Positions 1 to 8,084 of a DNA stretch of 64,000 nucleotides are shown in pieces. The notes under the pieces are model-generated. The model saw only the letters and a program-made list of their open reading frames with translations, was not told the origin of the DNA and did not search any database. The position numbers were made by a program, and so were the translations under genes. Origin of the DNA: Desulfovibrio aminophilus DSM 12254 (GTDB taxonomy: Bacteria > Desulfobacterota > Desulfovibrionia > Desulfovibrionales > Desulfovibrionaceae); assembly GCF_000422565.1 (NCBI RefSeq), contig NZ_AUMA01000011.1, positions 124,001 through 188,000 on the forward strand, read 5' to 3'. The stretch's first letter is position 1. The number at the start of each line of letters is the position of its first letter.

Positions 1-8
1 CGGTTCAT
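1..8 (-). CDS. First codons of a divergent gene leaving the window
   Basis: On the minus strand an ATG at 8..6 is preceded at about 6 nt by a good ribosome binding site (GGGGAGGAA, positions 11-19). Only two full codons (Met-Asn) lie inside the window, so the product cannot be named. If real, it diverges from the TPR gene starting at 228, and the AT-rich stretch at roughly 45-95 would hold both promoters. The rest of 9-227 shows no convincing gene. Confidence 0.35.
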
Positions 9-227
9 TTTTCCTCCCCGAATGGTGGTTTGTTGCGATGGCTTATATAGAATATTCGCCTAATGCAAGCAGTCTATATTTTATTTTTTATGCACGCGTG
101 TCTGTTGTCGAGGCTTGTTTCTCGGCCTTTCCCGAGCCCCTCGGTGGGGCTTGACTTGCGGGGCGTTGCGCGAAAGACTGCGACCGTGACGGTTTCCGTC
201 GTCGGCACCAATCGGAGGCGTCGTCTC

Positions 228-893
228 ATGAAGCGTTGGCTTGCGTGCACCTTGTGCCTGATCGTCTGCGCGACCTTCGCGGCCGAGGCCCTGGCCGCGC
301 CGGTGTCCACCGTGGGCCGGAGGAATTTCGAAAGGGCCCGCCGGGCCGAGCAGCGCGGCGCGTTCGACGAGGCCCGTGCGGCCTACGCCTCGGCCGCGGA
401 CGCGCTCGGGGAGTATGTCGCGGCCATCGACGGCCATGACGGCGTCCCCTTTTCCTCGGACCTGATCATGCTCGGCATGTCGCTTTACAAGGCGGGCCGA
501 TATGAGCAGGCCGCCCGGGTCTGCGACCGCGTCGCCGAAAAGGATCCCGACGTCTTCGAGGCCTTCGTCTACGGCGGCTTGGCTTGGCTGCGGCTGGGCC
601 GGACCGGCAAGGCGCTGGACATGTGGAAGCGCTTTCCCCTGACCCGGCGGCAGATGTTCCTCACCGACGCCATGCATGCCCAGTCTCGGGCGCTGGAACA
701 GGGCGCCGGCGACGTGGCGACCGCCATCCGCGAGGTGGAGGATGCGCTGCTTCGCCAGGACGCCTGGAACCTCTCCCACGCCAAGGGCGTGAATCTTCCC
801 TGGCCGGACATGTGCAGCGGCGCGTTCTGGTGGCGCTCCTCTGATTCCCCCTGCGACGCTTCGCCGGACCCCGCGGGCGCGGCCGCGTGGTAG
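228..893 (+). CDS. Exported TPR-repeat protein of unknown role
   Basis: A 221-aa protein with a typical Sec signal peptide (MKRWLACTL, then a hydrophobic core ending near ALAAP at about residue 25). The mature part is alpha-helical with at least two tetratricopeptide-like units; one is visible at about residues 84-120 (LIMLGMSLYKAGRYEQAARV and the following segment). TPR domains mediate protein contacts; no catalytic motif is visible. The open frame continues upstream to 63, but the ATG at 228 is chosen because a GGAGG lies at 213-217 and it begins the signal peptide. The stop overlaps a possible GTG start of the amidohydrolase gene, which suggests co-translation. The specific function cannot be told from sequence. 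Confidence 0.75.
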   Translation: MKRWLACTLCLIVCATFAAEALAAPVSTVGRRNFERARRAEQRGAFDEARAAYASAADALGEYVAAIDGHDGVPFSSDLIMLGMSLYKAGRYEQAARVCDRVAEKDPDVFEAFVYGGLAWLRLGRTGKALDMWKRFPLTRRQMFLTDAMHAQSRALEQGAGDVATAIREVEDALLRQDAWNLSHAKGVNLPWPDMCSGAFWWRSSDSPCDASPDPAGAAAW

Positions 894-895
894 TC

Positions 896-2107
896 ATGCC
901 GGAACGGAAGGCCCTGCTTCGTGACGCGGCCGCTCTCGGGCTCATGCTTTCGGCCTGGCGGCGCGATCTGCACCGGCGGCCGGAATTGGGCTTGAGCTGC
1001 CCGCGCGCGGCGGCCCTGGTGGCGGGCGAACTGCGCGGCCTGGGCCTGGAGGTGCGCGAGGGGCTGGCCCACAGCGGAGTGCTCGGCATCCTGCGTGGCG
1101 GCTCCGGCCCCACGGCGGCTCTGCGCGTGGACATGGACGCCCTGCCGCTGGAGGAACAGACCGGCCTGGACTTCGCCTCGGAGATCCCTGACCGGATGCA
1201 CGCCTGCGGCCATGACGGGCACACGGCCCTGGGCCTGGGCGCGGCCCGGCTTTTGGCCGCCCGGCGCGACGCGCTTCCGGGCACACTGTTGTTCCTCTTC
1301 CAACCCGGCGAGGAGTATCCGGGCGGAGCCCGGCTCATGATCGCCGACGGCGCGTTGGACGACCCGAACCCGGACGTGATCCTCGGCTGCCACCTCTTTC
1401 CGGCGCTGGAGCGTGGCCGGGTGGGAGTCTGCTCGGGCCCGGCCACGGCGGGCAACGAGGAGTTCACCCTGATCGTCACGGGCCGGGGCGGACACGCGGC
1501 CCGGCCGCATGAATGCGCCAATCCGATCCAGGCCGCGTCCCGTCTCGTACTTGATCTTCAGGGCATCGCGGCCGGACGGGTGGACGCGCGGGAGCCCTTG
1601 GTGCTCACTGTGGCCGAATTCCAGGCCGGTTCGGGCCACAACGTCATTCCCGAGGGCGCGGTGCTCCGGGGGACGCTCCGCTTTCTGAGCGAAACGGCCC
1701 GGGAGGCTGCCATGCGCGAGGTTCGCCGCCTCATCCGGGGCGTGGAGGCCGCCTGGGGCGTGCACGTGGCCCTGGAGAGCCGGGTGGACGGGCCGCCCAT
1801 GCGCCTGCCCGAGGATCTGGCCGGACTGGTGCGCGGCTGGTGCGCCGATCTCCTGAGCCCGGAACGGGTGGAGCTGCTGACCCGGCCCTCCATGGGCGCG
1901 GAGGACTTCGCCTACTTCGCGGAGGCCCGCCCGGCGGCCTATCTGCGCCTGGGCTGCCGCGACGCGGCCCGATCCGCCGGACTGCACACGCCGTTCTTCG
2001 ATTTCGACGAAGCCCTTTTGCCCGACGCCTGCGCCACGCTGGCTTGGTGCCTGTGGCGTTTCCTGACTGACTGGCCACGTATTTCCACTTTCTCCCCCGT
2101 CCGCTGA
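896..2107 (+). CDS. M20 family metallo-amidohydrolase (hippurate/N-acyl amino acid hydrolase type)
   Basis: About 403 residues, the usual length for M20D amidohydrolases, which hydrolyse N-acyl or N-acetyl amino acids using a two-metal centre. Visible landmarks are the opening LHRRPELG, the metal-binding VDMDALP and HACGHDGHTA segments, the catalytic glutamates in QPGEEYPGGA, and the C-terminal MGAEDFAYF that supplies another ligand. A dimerisation/lid domain sits between (about 180-290). No signal peptide, so probably cytoplasmic. A GTG at 887 overlapping the upstream TPR stop is an alternative start; neither has a strong Shine-Dalgarno. Substrate is not predictable: hippurate, acetyl-diaminopimelate or IAA-conjugate hydrolases share this fold. 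Confidence 0.9.
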   Translation: MPERKALLRDAAALGLMLSAWRRDLHRRPELGLSCPRAAALVAGELRGLGLEVREGLAHSGVLGILRGGSGPTAALRVDMDALPLEEQTGLDFASEIPDRMHACGHDGHTALGLGAARLLAARRDALPGTLLFLFQPGEEYPGGARLMIADGALDDPNPDVILGCHLFPALERGRVGVCSGPATAGNEEFTLIVTGRGGHAARPHECANPIQAASRLVLDLQGIAAGRVDAREPLVLTVAEFQAGSGHNVIPEGAVLRGTLRFLSETAREAAMREVRRLIRGVEAAWGVHVALESRVDGPPMRLPEDLAGLVRGWCADLLSPERVELLTRPSMGAEDFAYFAEARPAAYLRLGCRDAARSAGLHTPFFDFDEALLPDACATLAWCLWRFLTDWPRISTFSPVR

Positions 2108-2112
2108 TACGG

Positions 2113-2156
2113 TTTTATACACCTGCATAGGCCGTGGCCTATGCAGGTGTATAAAA
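2113..2156. repeat. 44-bp inverted repeat, 21-bp perfect arms with 2-nt centre
   Basis: The arms at 2113-2133 and 2136-2156 are exact reverse complements separated by GT. The left arm starts TTTTATACACC and the right arm ends GGTGTATAAAA, so there is no U-tract after the stem on either strand, which argues against an intrinsic terminator. It begins 5 nt after the amidohydrolase stop. It could be a large operator, a cruciform-forming site or a small mobile-repeat relic. Confidence 0.9.
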
Positions 2157-2315
2157 ATCTGCACACATCCATGCTCTCCGGCCGTGGTCCTCCGTGCGGT
2201 TGCAATTCTCCGACCACATAATATCCTTATTTTATTTATTTTATAGTTCTACGATCTCGGACTGTTCCAATGCCCACCTGATTGGCACGTTTTTTCCTAT
2301 ATGCGAGCGAAACCC

Positions 2316-2332
2316 ATACCCCGTTGGGGTAT
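2316..2332. promoter_or_regulatory. ATACCCC-GTT-GGGGTAT palindrome, candidate CsoR/CstR-family operator
   Basis: A perfect 7-bp inverted repeat with a 3-nt centre lies 66 bp upstream of the cytochrome c start that opens the sulfur-redox operon. C-tract/G-tract palindromes flanked by TA (TACCCC...GGGGTA) are the kind of site bound by CsoR-family repressors, and a CsoR-family gene lies at 8690-8962 in the same island. The sequence is seen directly; the operator role and its partner are inferred. Confidence 0.55.
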
Positions 2333-2398
2333 ATTGCAAGGTAGGGCCGGAGTCGGCCCTGAACGGCACAACCCATTGGCGCACAACGAAGGAGAACG

Positions 2399-2719
2399 AT
2401 GATGACCCGCAAGCTGGCGACCCTGATCGTGATCGCGGCCCTCACCCTGGCCGCGGTGAGCATGGCCTTCGCCGAAGGCAACGCCCGGAAGGGCAAGTAT
2501 CTTTACCGCAAGAACTGTCGGAGCTGCCACGGCGTGAACGCCTCGGACCTGAGCCCCAGCTCCAAGACCCAGGCCGAGTGGAAGAAGGTCATGGGCTCCT
2601 GGCAGTCCCTGCCCTGCGTGAAGCAGTGGCCCGCCGTCACCGACGAGGACCGGACCGACATCTTCACCTACCTCCACGATTACGCCAAGGATTCCCCGAC
2701 TCCGGCCAAGTGCAGCTAG
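2399..2719 (+). CDS. Periplasmic monohaem cytochrome c
   Basis: A 106-aa protein with an N-terminal signal peptide (hydrophobic segment to about residue 25, cleaved near AFAEG) and one haem c attachment motif, CRSCH, at about 41-45. It fits a small class I-like electron-transfer cytochrome in the periplasm. It is the first gene of the molybdoenzyme operon, so it is a likely electron partner for the oxidoreductase or its quinone-reactive cytochrome b. AAGGAG at 2389-2394 supports a start at 2399 or at the adjacent ATG 2402. A strong hairpin follows the gene. The distal Met ligand could not be assigned with confidence. Confidence 0.85.
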   Translation: MMTRKLATLIVIAALTLAAVSMAFAEGNARKGKYLYRKNCRSCHGVNASDLSPSSKTQAEWKKVMGSWQSLPCVKQWPAVTDEDRTDIFTYLHDYAKDSPTPAKCS

Positions 2720-2726
2720 GTGGCCA

Positions 2727-2754
2727 GGCCCGCCCCGGATGTCCAGGGCGGGCC
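2727..2754 (+). other. Strong intercistronic hairpin between cytochrome c and molybdoenzyme genes
   Basis: GGCCCGCCC (2727-2735) is complementary to GGGCGGGCC (2746-2754) around a 10-nt loop, giving a 9-bp GC stem. Only three Ts follow, in GCGTTTCC, so it is a weak terminator at best. It could attenuate transcription or protect the upstream mRNA so that more cytochrome than oxidoreductase is made. Confidence 0.55.
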
Positions 2755-2783
2755 GCGTTTCCCCATCAGCAAAGGGAGAGATC

Positions 2784-4973
2784 ATGACGGCGGACAGGGG
2801 CAAGCAACTGAGCAGGCGCGACTTCCTGCGCGCGGCGGCGGCCACGGCGGCCACGGCCTTCGGCGCTCCGGCCCTGCTGCGGCCGGCCCGGGCGGCGGGC
2901 TCCGGGCCCAAGGCGGCCTGGGAGTCCAGGTTCTCGGCCTGCGACATGTGCTTCAACCGCTGTGGGCTCATCGCCCGGGTGGAGAACGGGACGGTGGTCA
3001 AGCTCGACCCCAACCCCAAGTTCACCAAGTCGCGGGGCATGCTCTGCGCCCGTGGCAACGCGGGCATCGCCCAACTCTACGACCCCGACCGGCTGAAGTA
3101 CCCGCTGTTGCGGGTCGGGGCGCGCGGCGAGGGCCGGTTCAAGCGCATTTCTTGGGACGAGGCCCTGGATCTGGCCGCGTCCAAGCTCAAGGAGCTGGGT
3201 GAAAAGTACACCCGCTGCGGCACGCTCTTCACGGCCGGGGCGGACCTGCAATCCCAGTTCGTGAACCGCTTCGCCGAGGCGTACGGCTCCTTCAACGTCA
3301 CCTCGCACGAGTCGCTCTGTCTGCTGAGCGGCACCCGCGCCTTCCTGGACACCTTCGGCGAGGTGCCGTTCCCGGATGTGCTCAATTCCCGCTACATCGT
3401 CATGGCCGGGGCCAATCGCCTGGAGGCGTTGGTCACGCCGGACAGCATGGACCTGGTCACGGCCATGCGGCGGGGCTGCAAGCTCGTGTACCTGGACCCG
3501 CGCTTCACCAAGACCGCGGCCCTGGCCACCGAGTGGCACGCCATCCGTCCGGGCTCGGACATGGCCTTCATGCTGGCCCTGGCCCACGTGATCATCCGGG
3601 AGAAGCTCTACGACGAGGCCTGGATTTCCGAGAAGGTGTACGGCCTGGAACAGTTGGCCGAGCATGTCCGGCCGCACACCCCGGAATGGGCCGAGGCCGA
3701 GACCGGCATCCCGGCGGCCGACATCGCCCGCATCGCCCGCGAACTGGCCGCCGCCGCGCCCGAGGCCATGGTCTACCCGGGGCGGCGCACCTCGGACTAC
3801 ACGGACTCCACCCAGATCCGCCGCAGCTTCGCCATCGTCAACGCCCTGCTGGGCAACTGGGACCGGCCGGGCGGCCTGCTGGGAGCCCGCGCGGTGGGAT
3901 TGCGGCCCGTGCCCCTGGAAGCCCCCTGGTACGACGACAATCCGTCCGAGCGCGTGGACGGCGGCATGGCCCCGATGCTCTTCGAGCACGACGGCTCCTT
4001 CGTCCTGACCCGCGAGGCCGTGCTCTCGGGCAAGCCCTATCCCATCAAGGGCTGGTTCGTGTTCAAGACCAACCCCATGGCCACGGCCCCGGATCGCGAA
4101 CGCACCCGGGCCATGATCGAGAAGCTGGATTTCATGGTCGTGGTGGACATCACCATGAGCGACACGGCCTATATGGCCGACCTCGTGCTGCCCGCGCCGA
4201 GCTACTTGGAGCGGCTCGACCCGGCCTCCGGACTGCAGGGCTCCAGCGCCTGCGCCTGCGTGGTCTGGCGCGATCCCGTGGTTCCGGCCCTCTACGAGTC
4301 CCGTCCGGTCTTCGACATCGTCAAGGGCCTGGCCGCGCGCCTGGACCTGGCCGAGCATTTCGACTTCACCATCGAGGAATACCGCAAGCGACAGCTCGGC
4401 GGACTGCCCGGCGCGGAACAGGCCCTGGTCAAGGACGGGGTCTACTACAACCCGAGCAAGGTCTACGGGCTCTATGACCGCCAGGCTCACAAGACGCTTT
4501 CGACCAAGATCGAGATATTCAACCAGCGCTACGCCCAGCTCGGCCTGGACCCGCTGCCGGTCTACACGCCGCCCAGGAATCCGCCCGCCGGGCGTTTCCG
4601 CCTGGTGGTCGGCCGCGACGCCACCGTGACCCAGAGCAGCACCCAGAACAACGCCCTGCTGCACGAGTTCACCCCCGAGAACACTCTCTGGCTGCACCCC
4701 GACGCGGCGCGGGGCCTCGGCGTCAAGAACGGCGACATGGTCCTGGTCGAGAGCGCGGTGGGCAAGGGAGAACTGCGGGCCGAGGTCACGGCCGGAATCC
4801 GGCCCGACACGGTCTACATGCTCTCCGGCTTCGGCGTGCTCTCGGACGGCCTGTCCCTGATCAAGGGCCGGGGCGCGAGCATCAACGCCCTGCTGGAGAG
4901 CGGCCACGACCGGATCACCGGCAACGCGGCCATGCATGAAACCTTCGTCACGGTCAGCAGGAGGGCCGCCTGA
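2784..4973 (+). CDS. Tat-exported molybdopterin oxidoreductase, PsrA/PhsA-like catalytic subunit
   Basis: A 729-aa catalytic subunit of a complex iron-sulfur molybdoenzyme. The N terminus has a twin-arginine signal (SRRDFLRAAAA, residues 10-20). A [4Fe-4S] motif follows at C53-x2-C56-x3-C60-x27-C88. C179 in SHESLCLLS sits where polysulfide/thiosulfate reductases place the Mo-ligating cysteine. The C-terminal molybdopterin dinucleotide-binding domain is recognisable from about 600 on. The start at 2784 follows AGGGAGAG; the open frame to 2739 lacks this. It overlaps the ferredoxin gene by one base (TGATG). With the two downstream subunits it forms an ABC-type respiratory complex. The neighbouring rhodaneses point to polysulfide, thiosulfate or another sulfane-sulfur substrate; direction (reductase or oxidase) cannot be read from sequence. 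Confidence 0.9.
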   Translation: MTADRGKQLSRRDFLRAAAATAATAFGAPALLRPARAAGSGPKAAWESRFSACDMCFNRCGLIARVENGTVVKLDPNPKFTKSRGMLCARGNAGIAQLYDPDRLKYPLLRVGARGEGRFKRISWDEALDLAASKLKELGEKYTRCGTLFTAGADLQSQFVNRFAEAYGSFNVTSHESLCLLSGTRAFLDTFGEVPFPDVLNSRYIVMAGANRLEALVTPDSMDLVTAMRRGCKLVYLDPRFTKTAALATEWHAIRPGSDMAFMLALAHVIIREKLYDEAWISEKVYGLEQLAEHVRPHTPEWAEAETGIPAADIARIARELAAAAPEAMVYPGRRTSDYTDSTQIRRSFAIVNALLGNWDRPGGLLGARAVGLRPVPLEAPWYDDNPSERVDGGMAPMLFEHDGSFVLTREAVLSGKPYPIKGWFVFKTNPMATAPDRERTRAMIEKLDFMVVVDITMSDTAYMADLVLPAPSYLERLDPASGLQGSSACACVVWRDPVVPALYESRPVFDIVKGLAARLDLAEHFDFTIEEYRKRQLGGLPGAEQALVKDGVYYNPSKVYGLYDRQAHKTLSTKIEIFNQRYAQLGLDPLPVYTPPRNPPAGRFRLVVGRDATVTQSSTQNNALLHEFTPENTLWLHPDAARGLGVKNGDMVLVESAVGKGELRAEVTAGIRPDTVYMLSGFGVLSDGLSLIKGRGASINALLESGHDRITGNAAMHETFVTVSRRAA

Positions 4974-5719
4974 TGCCCAGCCGTTTCGCCATGGTCGTGG
5001 ACTCCTCGCGCTGCATCGACTGCAAGGGCTGCATGGCCTCCTGCAAGGTGGCCAACCGCGTGCCCGACGGGCACTGGCGCAACTGGATCAAGCGCACGGT
5101 CCCGGACTTCTCCCAAGGGCCGCGCACCCGTATGCACTTTCAGCCCGGCGGCTGCATGCACTGCGACAATCCCACCTGCGTGGCCGCCTGTCCCACCGGG
5201 GCCACCTTCAAGGACAAGGCCACCGGCGAGGTGATCATCGACCGGAGCCTGTGCATTGGCTGCGGCAACTGCATCCCGGCCTGTCCCTATGGCGCGCGCT
5301 ATCGCCATCCCGAACTCAAGGTGGCCGACAAGTGCGACTTCTGCCGTGAGCGCCGGGAGCACGGCCTGGAGCCCGCCTGCGTGGACACCTGCCCGACCAA
5401 GGCCCGGGTCTTCGGCGACCTCGACGATCCGGATTCCGAGGTCTCGCGTCTGCTGCGGGAGAACCAGGGGAAGGTCGTGCGCCTGACCAGCGCGGGCACG
5501 GACACCAAGCCGAACATGTACTACCTGGGCGGCACGGCTCCCCGTGACTGGCCCGTGGAGCCCCGCGAACCGTCGTCCATGACCGCCCTGGCCTCCCTGG
5601 CCGGGCCGCTGGTCAAGGGCGCCGTGGCCCTCACCGGCCTGGGCGTATTGGCCATGCTCGGACGGCAGATCCTGATTTCGCGCGGCGCGGAATCCTCCGA
5701 AACGAAGCACAAGGAGTAG
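4973..5719 (+). CDS. Four-cluster [4Fe-4S] ferredoxin subunit of the molybdoenzyme
   Basis: A 248-aa PsrB/PhsB/NrfC/HybA-type electron-transfer subunit. Sixteen cysteines form four [4Fe-4S] sites: C14/17/20/24, C61/64/69/73, C94/97/100/104 and C121/124/136/140. There is no signal peptide of its own, so it is expected to be exported with the Tat-bearing catalytic subunit. A hydrophobic segment at about 207-232 (VKGAVALTGLGVLAMLG) would anchor the C terminus in the membrane, as in HybA-like proteins. It passes electrons between the molybdenum subunit and cytochrome b. Translationally coupled to the upstream gene by a one-base overlap, and four bases before the cytochrome b gene. Confidence 0.92.
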   Translation: MPSRFAMVVDSSRCIDCKGCMASCKVANRVPDGHWRNWIKRTVPDFSQGPRTRMHFQPGGCMHCDNPTCVAACPTGATFKDKATGEVIIDRSLCIGCGNCIPACPYGARYRHPELKVADKCDFCRERREHGLEPACVDTCPTKARVFGDLDDPDSEVSRLLRENQGKVVRLTSAGTDTKPNMYYLGGTAPRDWPVEPREPSSMTALASLAGPLVKGAVALTGLGVLAMLGRQILISRGAESSETKHKE

Positions 5720-5723
5720 CGGC

Positions 5724-6473
5724 ATGGAAACCTACAAGCGCCACGACCGCTCGGACATCGCCATCCACTGGTTCAATGCCGCCTGCTGGCTGCTGCTGTT
5801 CGTCACCGGCGTCGGCCTCCTGGACAACCCGCGCCTCAATCCCCTGGGAGCCTGGTACCCTGCCCTGTTGCGGGGGCTCTTCGGCGGCGGGGGCAATCTG
5901 CTGGCCGTCCACGTGGCCCTGGGATTCATTTGGATCGCCGGGTTCGCGGCCTATCTGCTGGTCAACCGCGCCGGGGCGCGAGCGTTCCTGGCCGAGACCT
6001 TTCGGGTGTCGCCGGAGCGTGACCTGCCCTGGATGTTCAAGAAGATGGTCCTCATGACCCTGGGCGAGAAGGGGCTCGCGCCGTTCAAGGTTTCGCCCGA
6101 ACTGCCGCCCCAGGGCTTCTACAACATGGGCCAGAAGGCCTTCGGCCAGGCTTCGGTGCTGGGCGGCGTGGTCCTGGCCGTCACCGGGGTGGTCATGTTC
6201 CTCTCGGACAAGCTCTTTTCGGCCCAGCTCACCTGGCTGGTGTCCTGGTCCGTGACCGTCCACTATCTGGCCGCCGGGCTGGTTTTCGCCGGGCTGCTGG
6301 TCCACGTCTACATGGCCGCGATCTCGCCGGAGGAGCGGCCGGGCTTCCGCTCCATGTTCACGGGCGTGGTGCCCGTCACATACGCCAAGCACCACCACCG
6401 GCTCTGGTACGAGACGGTCTCGACCGAAACCGCTGGTGCGAACGTCGACACGCGCGAAGAACGTCAACACTGA
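5724..6473 (+). CDS. Cytochrome b membrane subunit (FdnI/formate dehydrogenase gamma-like)
   Basis: A 249-aa integral membrane protein with four predicted helices (about 13-32, 58-80, 147-170, 185-208). Haem-ligand candidates are H15 (DIAIHW), H63 (LLAVHV) and the histidines in TVHYL and LLVHVYMA. This matches the di-haem b561-type gamma subunits of formate dehydrogenase-N and related molybdoenzymes, which exchange electrons with the quinone pool. It follows the ferredoxin subunit by 4 nt, completing a cytochrome c/catalytic/FeS/cytochrome b set. It differs from the NrfD-type anchor usual for polysulfide reductase, so the complex is a mixed type: Psr-like catalytic subunit with an Fdn-like anchor. 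Confidence 0.88.
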   Translation: METYKRHDRSDIAIHWFNAACWLLLFVTGVGLLDNPRLNPLGAWYPALLRGLFGGGGNLLAVHVALGFIWIAGFAAYLLVNRAGARAFLAETFRVSPERDLPWMFKKMVLMTLGEKGLAPFKVSPELPPQGFYNMGQKAFGQASVLGGVVLAVTGVVMFLSDKLFSAQLTWLVSWSVTVHYLAAGLVFAGLLVHVYMAAISPEERPGFRSMFTGVVPVTYAKHHHRLWYETVSTETAGANVDTREERQH

Positions 6474-6484
6474 GAGGTAGGGAA

Positions 6485-7579
6485 ATGAACAGGTTCAAGC
6501 GTTTCAGCTGCCTGGCCACGATCCTGGCCCTGATCCTGGTCGCGGGCTGCGCCGCCAAGCGGCCGCCCCAGGCCGACTGGGTCTACCCCAAGCAGGTGAC
6601 CATCGAGGAGATCAAGCCCCTGATCACCGTGCCCAATCCCGAAGGCGTGGTCATCATCGACTCCCGGCCCTACGAGACCAAGCACGTGCAGGGCTACATC
6701 CCGACCACCAGGAGCATTCCGGCCAGCAAGTTCGACGCCATGACGGACCAGCTGCCCAAGGACAAGAAGGCCCGCTTGATCTTCTATTGCGAGGGCTGGG
6801 AGTGCAAGCTGTCGCACCAGTCAGCGTTCAAGGCCGAGAAGCTCGGCTATCAGAACGTGCAGGTCTTCGGAGGCGGTTATCCCGAGTGGGTGGCCAAGGG
6901 TGAGATTCCGGCCATCGGCGTGGAGCGCCTCAAGGAGATGATGACCAAGGGCGAACCCTTCCTGCTCGTCGACTCGCGTCCGGCCGTGAAGTACGCCGAG
7001 GGCTCCATCCCCGGCGCGGTGAGCATCCCGGACTCGGCCTTCGACAAGTTCTCCGGCATGTTGCCCCGGGACAAGAGCGTGCCCCTGATTTTCTTCTGCG
7101 GCGGCTTCGACTGCCCGCTGTCGCACAAGTCCGCGGCCAAGGCCAAGGCCCTGGGCTACAAGAAGATCATGATCGCCGAGGCGGGCTATCCGGCCTGGGT
7201 CAAGCTCTATGGCGCGGGAGCCGCCGCTCCGGCCAAGGCCAAGGCCGACGACGGAGCCATGGACGCGGCCGCCTTCCAGAAGATCATCAAGGAGAACCCC
7301 AAGAGCATCATGCTCATCGACGTGCGCGACGAGGCCGAATTCAAGGCCGGGCACCTGCCCACGGCCGTGAACATCCCGGTGGACCAATTGGAGAAGAAGG
7401 CCGCCACGCTGCCCAAGGACAAGCCCATCGTCTTCATCTGCGCCACGGGCGCCCGCAGCGGCGAGGCCTACTACATGATGAAGGACGTTCGTCCGGACCT
7501 CAAGGACGTGCATTATCTGGAGGCCACGACCAAGTTCCGCAAGGACGGCACCTGCGACATCACGCCCAACAAGAAGTAA
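6485..7579 (+). CDS. Lipoprotein with three tandem rhodanese domains
   Basis: A 364-aa protein with a lipoprotein signal (LILVAGC, lipidated Cys22), so it is tethered on the outside of the inner membrane or sorted to the outer membrane. Three rhodanese domains follow at about 38-140, 145-240 and 258-355. The catalytic loops are CEGWEC (C102, C107), CGGFDC (C205, C210) and CATGAR (C319). The first two have an extra cysteine at loop position 6; the third is canonical. Rhodaneses carry sulfane sulfur as a Cys-persulfide. Eleven nt after the cytochrome b gene, so probably co-expressed and handing sulfur to or from the molybdoenzyme active site. An Ala/Lys-rich linker separates domains 2 and 3. 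Confidence 0.9.
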   Translation: MNRFKRFSCLATILALILVAGCAAKRPPQADWVYPKQVTIEEIKPLITVPNPEGVVIIDSRPYETKHVQGYIPTTRSIPASKFDAMTDQLPKDKKARLIFYCEGWECKLSHQSAFKAEKLGYQNVQVFGGGYPEWVAKGEIPAIGVERLKEMMTKGEPFLLVDSRPAVKYAEGSIPGAVSIPDSAFDKFSGMLPRDKSVPLIFFCGGFDCPLSHKSAAKAKALGYKKIMIAEAGYPAWVKLYGAGAAAPAKAKADDGAMDAAAFQKIIKENPKSIMLIDVRDEAEFKAGHLPTAVNIPVDQLEKKAATLPKDKPIVFICATGARSGEAYYMMKDVRPDLKDVHYLEATTKFRKDGTCDITPNKK

Positions 7580-7628
7580 GCCCGACGGGCCGGGGAGCGC
7601 GTCTTCCCGGCCCCGTCATGGAAATCGT

Positions 7629-8084
7629 ATGACCTTCCGCGTCCTTCTCCTCGTCATGTTCCTCCTCGCCGGGGCCGGAAACGCCTGGTGCGCCGAAGCG
7701 GTCCCGGCCTGGCTGGAGGAGGCCCGGGCCCAGGCCGCGCGCGAGGGGTACACCCTCATCGACCGCGCGGGAGTTCAGGCCTTGCTGGGCGGAACGTCGC
7801 GGCGGGTGATTCTGGATGTGCGGCCCGGCTACGAGTTCGAGGAGGGACACATTCCCGGCGCGGTGAACCTGGAATTCGACCTCGGCGACGAGCGCGGTCT
7901 GGCCCCGGCCAAGCGGGGCGACCTGGTGGGACGGCTCGGCCCGGATCGGAGCGTGACCGTGGTGGTCTATTGCCGCAGCCTTCAGTGCGTGCGCAGCGCC
8001 ATCGCCGCGCGTTGGGCCGCGCGTCTGGGCTATGCCGACGTGCGGCGCTACGTGGGCGGCTGGCGGGACTACTCGACGCCCTAG
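7629..8084 (+). CDS. Exported single-domain rhodanese
   Basis: A 151-aa protein with a signal peptide (FRVLLLVMFLLAGAG) and one rhodanese domain (about 40-148). ILDVRPGYEFEEGHIPGAVN is the CH2A-like signature, and the active loop is CRSLQC (C115, C120), again with two cysteines four residues apart, as in domains 1 and 2 of the upstream lipoprotein. It would act as a soluble periplasmic persulfide carrier. The gene follows the triple-rhodanese gene by 49 nt, which include a GC-rich hairpin (about 7584-7617). Its stop codon overlaps the stop of the convergent TorD-like gene (shared CTAG at 8081-8084). Confidence 0.88.
   Translation: MTFRVLLLVMFLLAGAGNAWCAEAVPAWLEEARAQAAREGYTLIDRAGVQALLGGTSRRVILDVRPGYEFEEGHIPGAVNLEFDLGDERGLAPAKRGDLVGRLGPDRSVTVVVYCRSLQCVRSAIAARWAARLGYADVRRYVGGWRDYSTP

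Noticed and set aside
2113-2156. The 44-bp inverted repeat as an intrinsic terminator
   Set aside because: The outer ends are TTTT on the 5' side and AAAA on the 3' side, so no U-tract follows the stem on either strand.
2283-2297. TGGCAC-N5-TTCC upstream of the cytochrome gene as a sigma-54 promoter
   Set aside because: The -12 element should contain GC (TTGC); here it is TTCC, a damaging change, so it was not called.
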